Source: Euborellia annulipes
Taxonomy: Eukaryota > Arthropoda > Insecta > Dermaptera > Anisolabididae
Length of the DNA stretch: 64,000 bases
Assembly (NCBI GenBank): GCA_023213315.1
Contig: JAKCPI010003221.1
Location: 34,040-98,039, forward strand
Direction of reading: 5' to 3'
This document shows positions 1 through 13,088 of this stretch, in pieces. The notes beneath the pieces were generated by a model. That model searched no databases. It was not told the origin of the DNA and worked only from the letters and a program-made list of their open reading frames with translations. A program made the translations under genes and the position numbers. Every line of letters starts with the position of its first letter. Positions within the stretch are counted from its first letter, which is position 1.

Positions 1-841
1 ACAATATTTCTTCCTCTCAGTTCTTTTTATTCCGTTTTTTTTTTTTTATTTATTTTTTTTTTTTTTGAATAAAATGATACACAGATATCATAAATGTTTT
101 GTATGTGGAATATTTATGATATAAAAATATTATTTTTATCCTTTTGAATTTTCTTCTATTACATTGCATCTCAGACTCATGCGAATATTAATATTTCGAA
201 GGCGGAGTCTAGGAGCTGGATTGAGTATAAAATTTGGGAAGTGTTGTACGATATGTGAGAATAAACCTTTGGTTTTATGGGTTCTAAGAGACAGGTTGTT
301 TACTTTATAGAAGATGTTGTTAACACTTTATGAAGGCGGAGAACACGGTTTATTCAAGAAAGTTCAACTTTCTATTTCTTTTTCTTAAACAAAAATTTAA
401 AGTAGATTCTTAAAAAAAAAAAAAAAAAATGCATTTATTATTCCATTCTAAATAAGACGAATTTTATGGGTAGAAATTTTATCTCCTATGATATTCTTTT
501 AAAATACATAATTATTCAATAACAAATATTCTCTTTTTCTAAATTTGTTTAAGGTCTTTTTCTGCAAAGCCATTTATCCCTATTAATAGGCAAATAAATT
601 TTTCTTACCCGGGCCCCAGCCATGAGAAGCTAAATTATTCTCTCTGACCCATGGGTCACGAGCATAATGACTCTTAGTAAAATTATAAAATTTAAAATTT
701 TATCTAGCAAACACACAACACAAAGCAGACACCGGTCTAAGAAACAAAAGGCTCATTCAAAATGATTGAATAAAATAAAATTTCAAGAAATAACGATATA
801 AAATTTTTAAACAAAAAAACTTAGTTCGTTTTTTTTTTAAT
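1..841. other. AT-rich non-coding DNA
   Basis: No gene or recognisable repeat is visible. The stretch has T-runs near 37-66 and an A-run near 411-429. Nothing here looks coding. Confidence 0.5.
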
Positions 842-985
842 TTTTTTCGGCGCCGAGGCCATTTAAATCCCCTGTCTTATTTATTTAATTCAATTGAAAT
901 AATTTTTTTAATGATGTGGAATACGAACCTCTGACCCCTAGCACAATAGGCAAAAACTACTACTGTGCTACGTTCCAGGGGAATG
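842..985 (-). repeat. SINE2 copy (tRNA-like head, A-rich tail)
   Basis: On the minus strand there is a B-box-like GGTTCGTATTCC, then the shared 3' domain AAATGGCCTCGGCGCCGAAA, then an A-rich tail (the T-run at 828-847 on plus). This order is that of the SINE2 copies at 19 kb and 51.8 kb. Such elements are transcribed by RNA polymerase III and moved by a partner LINE. No clean target duplication was found. Confidence 0.55.
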
Positions 986-1088
986 TTGCTTATTTTTGTA
1001 AGAGTGGCTAGAGTCGATTTCCAATGAAAATATAAAAAAAGATTCACTGAGAAGTAAATAAGATTAAAATGCACTAAAAGAGCAAAAT

Positions 1089-1770
1089 AAAAAAATCTGG
1101 TGTGACTGGCGCACAGCACACAACTTTCTCTTACCTTCGGTAATCGAAAGTTGTGTTCTGTGCTTGTCACACCAGATTTTTCGTGTCGACATGTATTTAG
1201 TTTCCGACAGTAGGGTACAATTGAATTCAAGATGTAAAATTTATAAGTATGGGAAAATATTTATATTTTGTTACCATGGCAACCATTTCTCCTATCTTCC
1301 CTATGAAATACAAGAGTAAAGTGGTCTTCAAACAATTTTGAGAGCAAAATCAGAATATACATTTGAAAGAGCACCTAAAAAATAAATGATTTTTGAATTT
1401 TAATCAAAATCGTTGGAGCAAATTTAGAGAAAATCGAAAAAAACTGAAAAAGTGCATCAGTAAAGTACTAGTACTCTTTGGTCGATTTTGATTAAAAGCT
1501 TATTTTCACGCCCTAGGAGAGTGCCTAACTTAAATATAAAATTTCAACCTCCTAGCTCAATTCCTTCATGCTTAAAATTGAACACACACAGACAGACACA
1601 CAGACACACACACAGACAGACAGACCATGTCGCGAAAACCACTTTTTTGGATTCAGGGGACCTCAAAACGTGTATATCCATCAAAATCTCGACATCGAAT
1701 TTTTGACATGAATCCAATACTTTCTCTCTATATATATATTACATATATACATAGGTAAGAGAAAGTAAAA
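1089..1770 (+). repeat. Family A element, copy A1
   Basis: Complete copy of the dominant repeat of this window. Order: a near-perfect inverted repeat able to form a hairpin (1089-1181), an X-box-like palindrome GTTACCATGGCAAC (1270-1283), a conserved AT-rich body with AAGTACTAGTACT, a short CA/CAGA microsatellite (about 1583-1625), and the end block GGTAAGAGAAAGTAAAAA. It has no coding capacity, so it is non-autonomous. The class is not recognised; the two ends do not form terminal inverted repeats. Confidence 0.75.
1270..1283. promoter_or_regulatory. X-box-like palindrome in family A
   Basis: GTTACCATGGCAAC fits the RFX-binding X-box consensus (two half sites around AT). It recurs at the same place in family A copies at 4587-4600, 6419-6432 (one change), 10109-10122, 23382-23395, 28992-29005, 55850-55863 and 60089-60102. 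The sequence match is direct; binding is not shown. Confidence 0.45.
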
Positions 1771-2967
1771 AATCATCATCAAAAATAAAAAAATACCTTT
1801 GTAATAAATGTTGGAGGCGATTAGACGAGAGGACAAAGCAGTTTATCTTTAATAATCCTGTGTTGAAAACAACTTAAGTTCTAATCCACCTCATGGCAAA
1901 AAATTATACAACTCTTTTTGATTTGCTTCCTCATGTAGAAGAATGGGAATCCCAACACAGTATTATTCTCATGAAAGTTACCTCTCAGAGTTACCACAAC
2001 ATATCTGACACTCATGACTGAAGAGAGAATAAATGTTTAACAAATTCTCTAGAACATTTTCAATAAAAGCGTTTTTAAAAAATCTAAATATGTTGATTTT
2101 TGCTTAGTTTTTACACAATTTGTCAACGAAAAATTCTATAGAAAAATTTAGATTTCTATCCCATCGGACAGTGTGGTTCAGGCAGACAGGCAGCAAGTGA
2201 AATAAAAGCTTTAAAAATGAATAATAATCATCTTTAATCCTTACTAAAGTATAGCTAGCTTCTCTTTCCTTTCATAAACTAAATTCTAGCACTACCTCTA
2301 TATCAAGTCTAGTTTATTTAAATTCAATTTAAAAAAAAAAGGACGCGAGTGAATGCACAACTGGAAGCTTTCAGGCTAGACATGGTAGGCAGGCGTTCAG
2401 AACTGAAGCACTGAAAAGAGCGAAAGTGGTCCAAGTGAAGAGGCAGCCAAGCGTGGCGAACGTCGCCCAAATGCGCATCTCGCATCTCGAAACAAAGAGC
2501 CTCTACACTATACTCGAATGCCATCCACCCCCATTCACTCACTCTCTAACTATAAACGATACTTGGACGTCACAATGCTCTAGTGCTCGCATTAGAAACT
2601 CGCTAGAAGATATGACACTCAATGGCACCTCTAATATAGCCAACTAAGGCTTGATCTTGATAAGAGATGAAACCAAAACCAACGTCCATCACCAGGATCG
2701 GTTACAGGGAGACTTGGGATGTTTTAATATGATTTTATATTTCATATGACAAGGAATTACATTACAAAATTTTTATATTAATATTATTTTAAATATTATC
2801 TAATTATAAACCTCAATCTTTTAAACTGATTATATTACTTTTTCTTATTTTTGTTTCAAATTATTACATTATATAAAAGTTTTTGTATAATTAGAGGTCA
2901 GGTGAAGATTTATTTAAATAATTTGGATACCAAATAAATAAAAGTGCTTGGTTAATTTGTATCGTAA
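1771..2967. other. Unassigned DNA with a GC-richer patch
   Basis: AT-rich apart from about 2340-2720, which is more balanced in composition and not seen elsewhere in the window. Short open frames there on both strands show no recognisable domain or splice pattern. It could be single-copy host sequence (UTR, non-coding RNA or regulatory), but nothing proves it. Confidence 0.3.
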
Positions 2968-2970
2968 TCT

Positions 2971-3180
2971 ATGTATATTAATAAGAGGGTAAAAATGAGA
3001 GATGCAGCTTAAGTTATTATTTCTTTATTCGATTAATTCAATTCACACAGCTGACGTTTCAGTTTTGTTTGAACCATCACAAACACGGAACCGAAACGTC
3101 GGCTGTGTGAATTGAATTAATTGAATAAAGAAATAATAACTTAAGCTGCATCTCTCATTTTTACCCTCTTATTAATATAA
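2971..3180. repeat. Inverted repeat with GAAACGTC motif (IR-C1)
   Basis: Two arms of about 85 bp (about 2971-3060 and 3093-3180) are almost perfect inverted copies around a short spacer. The inner ends carry CGAAACGTCGGCTG and its inverted form. The same GAAACGTC block recurs at other loci here and resembles sequence from the 3' ends of Penelope-like retroelements, which often lie in inverted arrangement. No coding capacity. Confidence 0.7.
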
Positions 3181-3589
3181 CATCTCACTTGTCAGCTATA
3201 AATTGTTTATGTAATCTATGTATAGTTTAAATATTATATGGTCTTAAGGCGGCTACTCATGTAACTGCAAACTTGACAAACATGCACGTGTAAACTTTTT
3301 GTACAGTACAAGCTGTAGCGTCTGTAGGAGAATTTTGAGCAAGCATTTTAATTGGGCAAGCCGCTTGATGTTCGATTGAATTTTAATCATTCACAAGCAT
3401 ATTTGCGCAAGCAAAGCCCTCCGCCATTTTATAGACGTCTTGATATTTGATATTTATTTAATAAATATTAATTCAATTAAAATTTCAATTTAAATATTAA
3501 TATTTTTTGTGTCCCTGTTTAAAGCAAGTAACTATTTCTTGTTATCTTCTAATAAATAACCTTTCGAGTTTGACATTTTTAGCACTTCT

Positions 3590-3736
3590 TGTACTTGAGA
3601 TTATTTTATTCACAGACAGACATTTTTGCGGTGCGCACTTTTTTCGACACAAAAGATGTCAAAATCTCGGCATCCAATCGATCGTAATATTTTCTCTATT
3701 AAAATTTGATCTACTTATATAAGTAAAAGAAAGTAA
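3590..3736 (+). repeat. Family A 3'-end fragment, diverged
   Basis: Shows the end of family A in degraded form: a CAGACAGACA block, then text like the CTCGACATCGAATTTTTGAC segment, ending in TAAGTAAAAGAAAGTAAAAG. The hairpin half is absent. The flanks 3182-3589 and 3737-4406 show nothing recognisable. Confidence 0.5.
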
Positions 3737-4406
3737 AAGGAGACAAATCCTATTTATTTAGAAAATAATTTTGTCTCTATGTAGCGGCTATAATTGCATT
3801 CAACTCTAATATTCTATATTTATCACAAAGAGGTAGTCTTTGAAATTAAAATGATTTCATAAATGTCTTTATATACGTATATTCCAATTCGAATATACAT
3901 TTGCTGTTTTGATCTCGAAGGAAGAAATGCAATTATGTTTCTTATTTTAGATTAGCTGAGCGTTTGGCGAATTTCTCCCTGATAAGAGCTTATTGAATCA
4001 AGGCAACATTGGAGAATCTTTGTAGAAGTGTAATCTATGCAAGGTTATTGTGTCTGAAAGGCAAATCAACTACTCGAGACTCAAAGAGGATTAATATAGC
4101 TTATATGTATAAGGTTTAAATGGATATAAGTACATAACCACCCCCAAATGACCCGACCAAATCGCAGCCAAGTTAACATCATAACATCAACATACAAACA
4201 TCCTCTGTTTCGAAGTTGAGATTGAATTTCACTCAGCGATGGGTCCCTGGGTTAGAATTTAATCAAAATAGAACAGACCCTGTTATACAATAATAAGAGG
4301 GCGGATATTTAAGCTTATTTTTATTTTAATTTTGGGGAGAAATTTACCTTCATATATCAAGAGTAATAAATAGACTGTATTAAGAGAAATAAATAAAATG
4401 GTTTTT

Positions 4407-5208
<802 letters not shown>

Positions 5209-5740
5209 ATGTACAATAGCATTATTTATTGAAAACCAAGATTTTCTCATCAAATATTTTTAAAGACAGAAAGATTGTACCTAGCCTAGACTAAATTTCA
5301 TAACAATGAAAAATATTTTACTCTCAAAAAAATGTAAAAAATAAGAAAAATTTATCGGTTAAATTTTTCAACTTAGTTTTACTTAATTACTTAATTACAC
5401 TAAGATATAATAAATTTATTTGATATTTCGTTGATATTAACAACACTATTCATTAAAGGGGCCAGTTCTACTAGAAATGCTAACATAAGCAAAACGCAAA
5501 CAACTCTTGCTCAGTCAAAAATTTATGTTCATTAATGAATATGTTTGATTTATGACCTTTAGACAGTAAATCAAATTAAATGATGGAGCAGGATTCGATT
5601 CATTCGAAAGACTGATTAAAACTTGACTAATTTATTGAAGAGTAAACTTACTTAGGATAATTTTTTTTTTTTTTAATACAATATTATTTCGAAAATAAGC
5701 TATTACGTATAAATTTAATTACAATATCATTTTGGTGTTA

Positions 5741-5994
5741 GCCCTCGGGGCTTGGTGTAGAGGTTAGCGTGCTAACCTCGTATACCAAAAGTCGCGGGTT
5801 CGGACCCCAGGCAGTCCGATGATTTTATTTAAGCAATTTGGATACCAAATGGCTTAAATAAGAATGCCTGGACCCCTAATTGTATCGTTATAAATTAATG
5901 AGTATCGTTAATGTCTTATATGGCCTGAGTTGCCTTAAAAGACTGTATGAGTGTGTGTGTGTGAGTGTGATTGTCAATGAGAAAAAAGTGTGAG

Positions 5995-6030
<36 letters not shown>
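5741..6030 (+). repeat. SINE1, full-length tRNA-derived copy
   Basis: Starts GCCCTCGGGGCTTGGTGTAG (A-box region), with B box GGTTCGGACCCC at about 5799, a body with a small inverted repeat around TTTGGATACCAAATGG, the 3' domain near ATGGCCTGAGTTGCC, a GTGTGAGTGT stretch, and a poly-A tail (6000-6028). It is flanked by a 12-bp target duplication, ATTTTGGTGTTA (5729-5740 and 6031-6042), as expected for LINE-driven insertion. Not a functional tRNA gene. Confidence 0.9.
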
Positions 6031-6254
6031 ATTTTGGTGTTAGGGTATTTTGAGCTATTCCTTGGGCATATGGGTAGCCCGGATTCCTTCCCCTTCAGTT
6101 TTGCTCCATCAGCTCTAGTTTTAGAGAATTAGAGAAAATCAAATTCTAATAGAGGTGGTATAGTTCAAAACTCGGCTAAAAGTTTAGAAAAATCAAATTT
6201 TTTCAGTTTTTTTTTTTCTTAAATTTTGGACACCTCTAATGTTTCATCTATTTT

Positions 6255-6878
6255 CAAAAATCTTGTGTGACTGGTCGCACAGAAAACAACTTTCTCTTAG
6301 CATCGGTAATCGAAAGTTGTGTTCTGTGATTTTTTATGTCGAGATATATTTAGTTTCCACCGATATATTACAATTTCAAGATGTAAAATATATAAACATG
6401 GAAAAATATGTATATTTTGTTACCATGGAAACCATTTCTACTATCTTTTCCATGAAGTACTAGAGTAAAGTGTGTTTCAACAATTTTGAGAGCAAAATGA
6501 GAATATACATTTGAAAGAGCATCTAAAAAATAATTGATTTTTGAATTTTAATCAAAATCGTTAAAGCGAATTTTGAGAAAATCAAAAAACTACATCTTTA
6601 CATCTGTAAAGTACTAGTACTTTTTTTGTTCAAAACCCTCATGTCACGTCCCAGGAGGATAACTTACTTACATATAAAATTTCAACCTCCTAGATCTTTT
6701 TCTTCTTGAGATATTTTGTTCACAGACACACCATGTCGCGAAAACCACTTTTTTGGATTCAGGGGTCCTCTAAACGTGTAGGCCTGTATTCGAAAATCTC
6801 GACATCGAATTTTTGACATCAATCCAATACTTTCTCTCTCTATATATTAACATATATAGAGGTAAGAGAAAGTAAAAA
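6255..6878 (+). repeat. Family A element, copy A3, diverged
   Basis: Retains the hairpin (shortened on its second arm), an X-box-like site with one change (GTTACCATGGAAAC, 6419-6432), the AAGTACTAGTAC block and the end GGTAAGAGAAAGTAAAAA. The microsatellite is almost gone. Divergence and loss suggest an older insertion than A1 or A2. Confidence 0.7.
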
Positions 6879-8318
6879 TCATTGATGAAAATTTTGTAAT
6901 TATTATAAAATTATAAACAAAATAGTTATCAAAATCGGGATTCAGCAACGTTCGAAGTTTGAAATGAATAAAATTTTTTTGATCAATTGCTCCACAGCGG
7001 ATCAGGCCTTCGTATATATTAATAAGAACTCTGGAATAATTAATTGAAAATCTATTATTCAGTGTTCACAAGTGTTTTCTTCTTTCCATCAACTAGACAC
7101 GAACTAATTTTTGCAATACATGGTACACATACACGCCATTCAAACTCCTTCACTCATCACCTAGTAACAAGCCTATACTGAATTTCCCATTCTTCATAAA
7201 AACTCGATTAGACAATCAAATTGCTCAGCCATGAATTCCACATTTACCTCCCCCGATTTTAAATATTAATTAAATTAAATTAAATTAAAAAGTGAAGAAA
7301 TTTCTTCACTTTTACACTATCTTTTTACTCCGATTGTGATTATATTAAGATAAGCCGCTAAAATGAACAATATAATTGTTTTATTTTTATTTTTATTGTT
7401 TCGTTAAAATTTAATTAACTAATTGTTGATTATTAATTTCATCATAGAGGAATGGATGATCTAATATTTTATAAATAATTATATTGTAGTTGATTATCTC
7501 TCTACCTGAGGCTGTTCTTTCCATTCTAGGGAGTATCTGAATGAGAAATTACTTTGGAAATTGAATTCAGGTGATGGGATTCGAACCGAGACCCCATATA
7601 CCTCATTCTACATCTTCACCACTAACAACCTATTTAGATGAAAATGAAATGATTGTCATGCTTAATCTCTGAAACGGACAACTCGCTATCCATCTTTATC
7701 AACTATATCTAATTAAAGTCGCTTTTGGATTTGCCTGCTCTGGCTGTTGCAAAAGGGTCTTCATCGGTATGGTATGGGAGGCTTGAGGGGGGGTGGTTGG
7801 TTCAGGGGTAGGACATGTTTCATTACCAGTGCCTTGTTAGGATTTAATAGGGACGATTACGGATCTACAGTGATTCATTCATTCATTCGGAGGCGGCCAT
7901 GTTGCTCTCTCATGAAAGCCCACGGGGAAAGGGAAATGAAGAATTTACAGAAAACGAATCGAATTAAAATGGTAATACAAGCCATGTTTAATTGATGAAA
8001 AAAAAAGAAGAGAGAGGAAAAAAAAACGGACAAAATTTTACAAAATAGTTTTTTTCAACTCTTAATTAACCTTATGTAAATTAAAACATACACACAAGCA
8101 AATTAAATAAAAAAAAAATCACAATAAGTAAAATAAATAAACGTAGAAAGAAAAAAAAAATAAAAGAGATTTACATACTATTTAATTAAATGAGAATGTA
8201 CGATTTCTAATATCTCGCTCCGGTCAAAAACTAATCTATTTACTTTTTAAAAAGAATTTAAATCGATTTTTTTTTTTTTGAGTCCTCTATTTCAAGTGAA
8301 TACTGAGAGAGTCACTGA
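6879..8318. other. Unassigned AT-rich DNA
   Basis: No gene or known repeat is seen. Notable are a perfect 24-bp palindrome built on AAAGTGAAGAAA (7290-7313) and a more GC-rich patch at 7740-7980 without coding features. A-rich runs fill 7998-8170. Confidence 0.4.
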
Positions 8319-8319
8319 T

Positions 8320-8515
8320 TGATGAAGGGCCCACATCTTGTGGGTACGTGGATGGCGACCACGAGCTACCCGAGCTGGGACAGGCAGTCCTTTTTTTATA
8401 TATCTGTCCCTTCCTTCCTCTTTTCAACAGGCGACAGACCGTGCGACGTGCCGGCCTGTTCTATTGCTTCCGGTCGCAAAATGCATGATAGGGTTGGAGG
8501 GAAATAGTGAGGTCC
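8320..8515 (+). repeat. Family F element, truncated
   Basis: Begins GGGCCCACATCTTGTGGGTA and continues with the same GC-rich block as copies at 16.2 kb (minus), 24.6 kb and 27.9 kb. It lacks the 3' GATTAAGGCAAAG and (GAA)n tail of the complete copies and runs directly into family A copy A4. Confidence 0.65.
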
Positions 8516-8519
8516 CAAT

Positions 8520-9213
8520 ATCTGAACAACGGTAAGAGCTAGGAAGTTGAAATTTTATATTTAAGTTAGGCACCTCCCTGAAGGGTAAAAATAAGCTTTT
8601 GAACAAAATCGGCCAAAAAGTACTAGTACTTTACTGATTCACTTTTTCAGTTTTTTTTTTCAATTTTCTCAAAATTCGCTCTAACGATTTTGATTAAAAT
8701 TCATATATCAATTATTTTTTAGTTGCTCTTTAAAATGTATATTCTCATTTTGACCTCAAAATTGTTTGAAGTACACTTTATTCTTTAACTTCATAAGAAA
8801 GATACTCCAATACTTATAAATTTTGTATGCCCACGGGGCTTGGAGAGTTGGTAGCGTGCCTACCTTCTATACCGAACGTCGTGGGTTCGGACCCCAGGCA
8901 GTCCAATGATTTTATTTAAGGCATTTGGATACCAAATGAATTAAATAAAAATGCCTGGATCCCCAATTGATATATTAAACATACTGAGTATCGTTAAAAG
9001 TCTCAAATGGCCTAAGTTGCCGAAAAGACTGTGAATGTGTGTGTGAATGAGAAAAAAGAGTGAATGTTTAAAAAAAAAAAAAAAAAATTATATCTTGTAA
9101 TTCGAATATAAATTCAAAATATATATCGACACAAAAATCTGGTGTGACAAGCACAGAACACAACTTTGTCTTACCTTTGGTTTGTGCTGTGCGACCAGTC
9201 ACACCAGATTTTT
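8520..9213 (-). repeat. Family A element, copy A4 (split by SINE1)
   Basis: Reverse-oriented family A lacking its microsatellite end, replaced by family F sequence at its left edge. The body runs from the ATTTAAGTTAGG block to about 8825, is interrupted by a SINE1 (8829-9087), and resumes with the ATTCGAATATA to CGACACAAAAATC part and the terminal hairpin (9133-9213), whose loop side has lost bases. Confidence 0.7.
8829..9087 (+). repeat. SINE1 inserted in family A copy A4
   Basis: tRNA-like head GCCCACGGGGCTTGGAGAGT, B box GGTTCGGACCCC, 3' domain AAATGGCCTAAGTTGCCGAA, then a poly-A tail. Family A sequence continues on both sides, so the SINE came later. The target duplication is obscured by the A-rich junction. 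Confidence 0.85.
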
Positions 9214-9604
9214 TAATTATAGACCACATCTTTATTAATTATTTATCAAAAATATAAATACTGCACAACGTTTCGTCAAAAGATAATAATTAATTATCGA
9301 TAGATACTCAGAGAAAGACTTTGTTCTTTTATAATAACTACAATATAATTAGTCTTATTTAACAATTATCTATACATTGCCTTGCGCCTTTGTGAGATTA
9401 TAAACTTCCTAAATCTTATTCTCATTAGGATATAGAAGTTTGTAGATTCCATTTGCGAAATTAACATCATTTTGATATTAAAATTTCATTCCATAGGATT
9501 GTCTAAATTGCTTTCTCGTGATGAAAACCGCTAGTTTCTATATATATTTCACTTGATAGAAGATAACTATATCTTCTCTAAATGAATAAATTGATTTATC
9601 TTTG
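9214..9604. other. Unassigned AT-rich DNA
   Basis: No gene. On the minus strand a short GACGAAACGTTGTGCAG block at about 9262-9278 is one of the GAAACGT motif loci, but it lacks the CTGANGA partner. Confidence 0.4.
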
Positions 9605-10535
9605 TTACTTTCTCTTACCTATGTATATATGTAATATATATATAGAGAGAAAGTATTGGATTCATGTCAAAAATTCGATGTCGAGATTTTGATGGATCTT
9701 CACGTTTTGAGGTCCCCTGAATCCAAAAAGTGGTTTTCGCGACATGGTCTGTCTGTGTGGTGGGTGGGTGGGTGGGTGGGTGTGTGGGTGTGTGGGTGTG
9801 TGGGTGTGTGTCAAATTTTAAGCATGAAGGAATTGAGCTATGAGGCTGAAATTTTATATTTAAGTTAAACACCCCCGGGACCGGAAAAATAAGCTTTTAA
9901 TCAAAATCGGCCAAAGAATACTAGTACTGTACTGATGTACTTTTTCAGTTTTTTTCGATTTTCTCAAAATTCGCTCTAACGATTTTGATTAAAATTCAAA
10001 AATCAATTATTTTTTAGATGCTCTATCAAATGTATATTCTCGTTTTGCCCTCAAAATTGTTTGAAGCACACTTTACTCTTGTGTTTCATAGGAAAGATAG
10101 GAGAAATGGTTGCCATGGTAACAAAATATAAATATTTTCCCATACTTATAAATTTTACAGGCCGGCGGGCCTGGCAAGAAGAAAGAACAACAGCCACCAA
10201 GATCATCATTGTTAAGCAACGCCAAGTGGTGCTGAAAATCGGGATAGGTGGCCCCCGAAAAACAAGACCATTGAACGCCCGCCGGAAGCCATCGATACAT
10301 GTATTAAATAAAATAATCAATAAATTTATAAAAGTCAAATGGCCTCTGCAGCCGAAATGACTTTTTTTCAAAAAAAAAAAAAAAAAAAATTTTACATCTG
10401 AATTCAAATATTCCCTACTGCCGGGAACTAAATACATGTCGACACAAAAAATCTGGTGTGACAAGCACAGTGCACAACTTTCGATTACCGAAGGTAAGAG
10501 AAAGTTGTGTGCTGCGCCAGTCACACCAGATTTTT
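9605..10535 (-). repeat. Family A element, copy A5 (split by 5S-SINE)
   Basis: Complete reverse copy. It starts with the ACTTTCTCTTACCTATG end, has a GGGT/GTGGGTGT microsatellite (9756-9811), the body, the X-box-like palindrome GTTGCCATGGTAAC (10109-10122), and the hairpin (about 10449-10535). A 5S-derived SINE interrupts it at about 10161-10389. The frames across it are non-coding. Confidence 0.8.
10161..10389 (+). repeat. 5S rRNA-derived SINE
   Basis: The head has TTGTTAAGCAACGCC and GGGATAGGTGGCC, which align to the internal control region of 5S rRNA. The 3' domain is AAATGGCCTCTGCAGCCGAA and the tail is poly-A. A direct repeat AAATTTTAC(A) lies before the head and after the tail. The interrupted family A sequence can be read from the uninterrupted copy near 23417, confirming a clean insertion. 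Such 5S heads define the SINE3 class. Confidence 0.8.
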
Positions 10536-11068
10536 TTTTTTTTAAATACTTTGCAATTTACTTTTTTTCTTTTAAAAATAATTTTTTTTAAAGTAATGTG
10601 AACATAAACGTTTTAATAATTAATAATTCTAGAATTTATGCTGAGTAATTGATACTCCAGCGAAACATACACCACGAGTATTTATGAGTTCCGCTAATTT
10701 TTCCATTTAATTTCTAATTAAACATTTTGAAGCGAGGCAATTTTTTATGATGATTTGGGCCGTTTGTTTCTGACGCGCCATTTGCGCCATTTTCATGGAG
10801 ACTCGCTCGGTGCTGCTGGTTTGGCAAATCAGTGCAAATCAATGAGAAATGACTTATGAATGGTTCATTATTTGTGACAGGAATTAAAAGGTCCCCCCAC
10901 CCATTTAGTCCTGGCCATCAGGAAGTTCTCTTTAAAGAGTTGTGAGGGCAAAAAAAAAAAAAGGGGGAACACGATTCTAAATTCTCATGTCAAATGTACC
11001 AAATCTCTTTGACGTAAACAAATAATTCTTGAGAATAAAACTCCCTAGATTTATTTTTATAATTTTTT
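10536..11068. other. Unassigned DNA, possibly single-copy
   Basis: About 10730-10930 is balanced in composition and not repeated in the window. No open frame or splice structure is convincing. It could be a conserved non-coding element; that needs comparison with related genomes. Confidence 0.3.
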
Positions 11069-11255
11069 TTTTTTTGAAAAAAAAAAAAAAAAAAACACAC
11101 ACACACATTCACACAGTCTTTTCGGCAACTTAGGCCATTTAATACTTTGATGATAACCGTTATTGATTAATATACATATTTGGGGTCCAGGCATTTTTAT
11201 TTATGCCATTTGGTATCCAATTGGCTTAAATAAAATCATCGGACTGCCTGGAATT
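11069..11255 (-). repeat. SINE1 copy, head truncated
   Basis: Plus strand reads T/A-rich tail, CACACACATTCACACAGTCT, CGGCAACTTAGGCCATTTAA, then GGGGTCCAGGCATTTTTATT and ATCATCGGACTGCCTGG, all SINE1 in reverse. It stops at the CCTGG before the B box, so the tRNA-like head is missing. Confidence 0.75.
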
Positions 11256-11410
11256 TTATAATAGGCTAATTATAATAATTATTTTTTAACAATTATATGA
11301 ATTTTTTTTTAATGTTATTTTTCAAGTTAAAATTTGGGGAAATTTTTGCCAATTTCTCAAAATTTACCTAAAATTCATATGAAATTTCCTAAGAGTCCTG
11401 ATTGAAATAC

Positions 11411-13088
11411 GGGTCATTCCACGTCAGTTCAACCAGGCCATTTCACCCATAATCTCAGATTTTCATGAAACTTGGTATGTTTGTTCTATATATAAAGATA
11501 AGTAACAGCACCAAATTTCGATTTTTTATCTCACTTAGTTTTCGAGTTATGGCACTTTAAAGTTTTGATTTTTTCACCTTACGCGGCTTGAATAATGCCA
11601 AACAAAATGTGACATGGAAGAGAAAATAATTTCTCATTTATTTATTTGACCACCAATCTTGATGAAATTTTTTGGTAAGTTCTTTAAACAATAAGGAATT
11701 AGAAAAAAATATATCACGAATCTAAGTTAATCCTAAAATATAAAAAAAAATTCATATTGTTGATTTTTTTTAGTTATGAAAAACGCAAACATGGTTTAGC
11801 GCTAAAGCCATTATCTCCAAAAGGGAATGAGATATTCAAGAAAATTTTTTTTCTAAATAATCTACATGAAATGGGCTTTAATTTAGTAAAATAAAATTTT
11901 GTGTATTTTGTTCCCTCTATTTCTAAAGTCCATTGAAAGTTTCAATATATAGTTTTACATGTTAAAAAGGTTTCAAGGGCAAAATGAAAATATACATTTT
12001 AAAAAGCATCTAAAAAAATAATTGATTTTTGAATTTTAATAAAAATCGTTGCAGCAAATTTTGAGAAAATTGAAAAAAACTGAAAAAGTACATCAGTAAA
12101 GTACTAGTACTTTTTGGCCGATTTTGTTCGAAAGCTTATTTTGAGTGTCGGGGAGGGTACCTAACTTAAATATAAAATTTCAACCTCCTAGCTCAATCCT
12201 TTCATGCTTTCAATTGAATTGATTGTGTTTTCGTCTCTGTTCAGTTTTAAGCAGACACACACACAGTGTCCATTTGAAGTCATGAAAGGATTGAGCTAGG
12301 AGGTTGAAATTTTATATTTAAGTTAGGTACCCTCTCCGACACTCAAAATAAGCTTTCGAACAAAATCGGCCAAAAAGTACTAGTACTTTACTGATGTACT
12401 TTTTCAGTTTTTTTCAATTTTCTCAAAATTTGCTGCAACGATTTTTATTAAAATTCAAAATCAATTATTTTTTTAGATGCTTTTTAAAATGTATATTTTC
12501 ATTTTGCCCTTGAAACCTTTTTAACATGTAAAACTATATATTGAAACTTTCAATGGACTTTAGAAATAGAGGGAACAAAATACACAAAATTTTTATTTTA
12601 CTAAATTAAAGCCCATTTCATGTAGATTATTTAGAAAAAAAAATTTTCTTGAATATCTCATTCCCTTTTGGAGATAATGGCTTTAGCGCTAAACCATGTT
12701 TGCGTTTTCATAACTAAAAAAAAATCAACAATATGAATTTTTTTTTATATTTTAGGATTAACTTAGATTCGTGATATATTTTTTTTCTAATTCCTTATTG
12801 TTTAAAGAACTTATCAAAAAAATTTCATCAAGATTGGGTGTCAAATAAGCAAATGAGAAATTATTTTCTCTTCCATGTCACATTTTGTTTGGCATTATTC
12901 AAGCCGCGTAAGGTGAAAAAATCAAAACTTTAAAGTGCCATAACTCGAAAACTAAGTGAGATAAAAAATCGAAATTTGGTGCTGTTACTTATCTTTATAT
13001 ATAGAACAAACATACCAAGTTTCATGAAAATCTGAGATTATGGGTGAAAATTTTTTATTTTTTTGGTTGATTTGACGTGGAATGACCC
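11411..13088. mobile_element. 1.68-kb foldback element with about 800-bp arms
   Basis: The left arm (11411-12206) and right arm (12281-13088) are near-identical inverted copies around a 74-bp spacer. The outer ends are GGGTCATTCCACGTCA and its complement, flanked on both sides by ATAC (11407-11410 and 13089-13092), a possible 4-bp target duplication. The inner part of each arm (about 11960-12206 and its mirror) is family A body sequence with AAGTACTAGTACT. There is no coding capacity. The class is unknown; Foldback-type DNA transposon is one option, inverted duplication of one element another. Confidence 0.85.

Noticed and set aside
5741..5820. tRNA gene
   Set aside because: A and B boxes are present but the sequence continues into a SINE body and poly-A tail, occurs many times and does not fold into a proper cloverleaf by eye.
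10180..10260. 5S rRNA gene
   Set aside because: Only part of 5S is present, fused to a SINE 3' domain and poly-A tail.
10051..10524. 157-residue minus-strand frame
   Set aside because: It spans a family A copy and an inserted 5S-SINE; the same words occur in the other family A copies with different frames.
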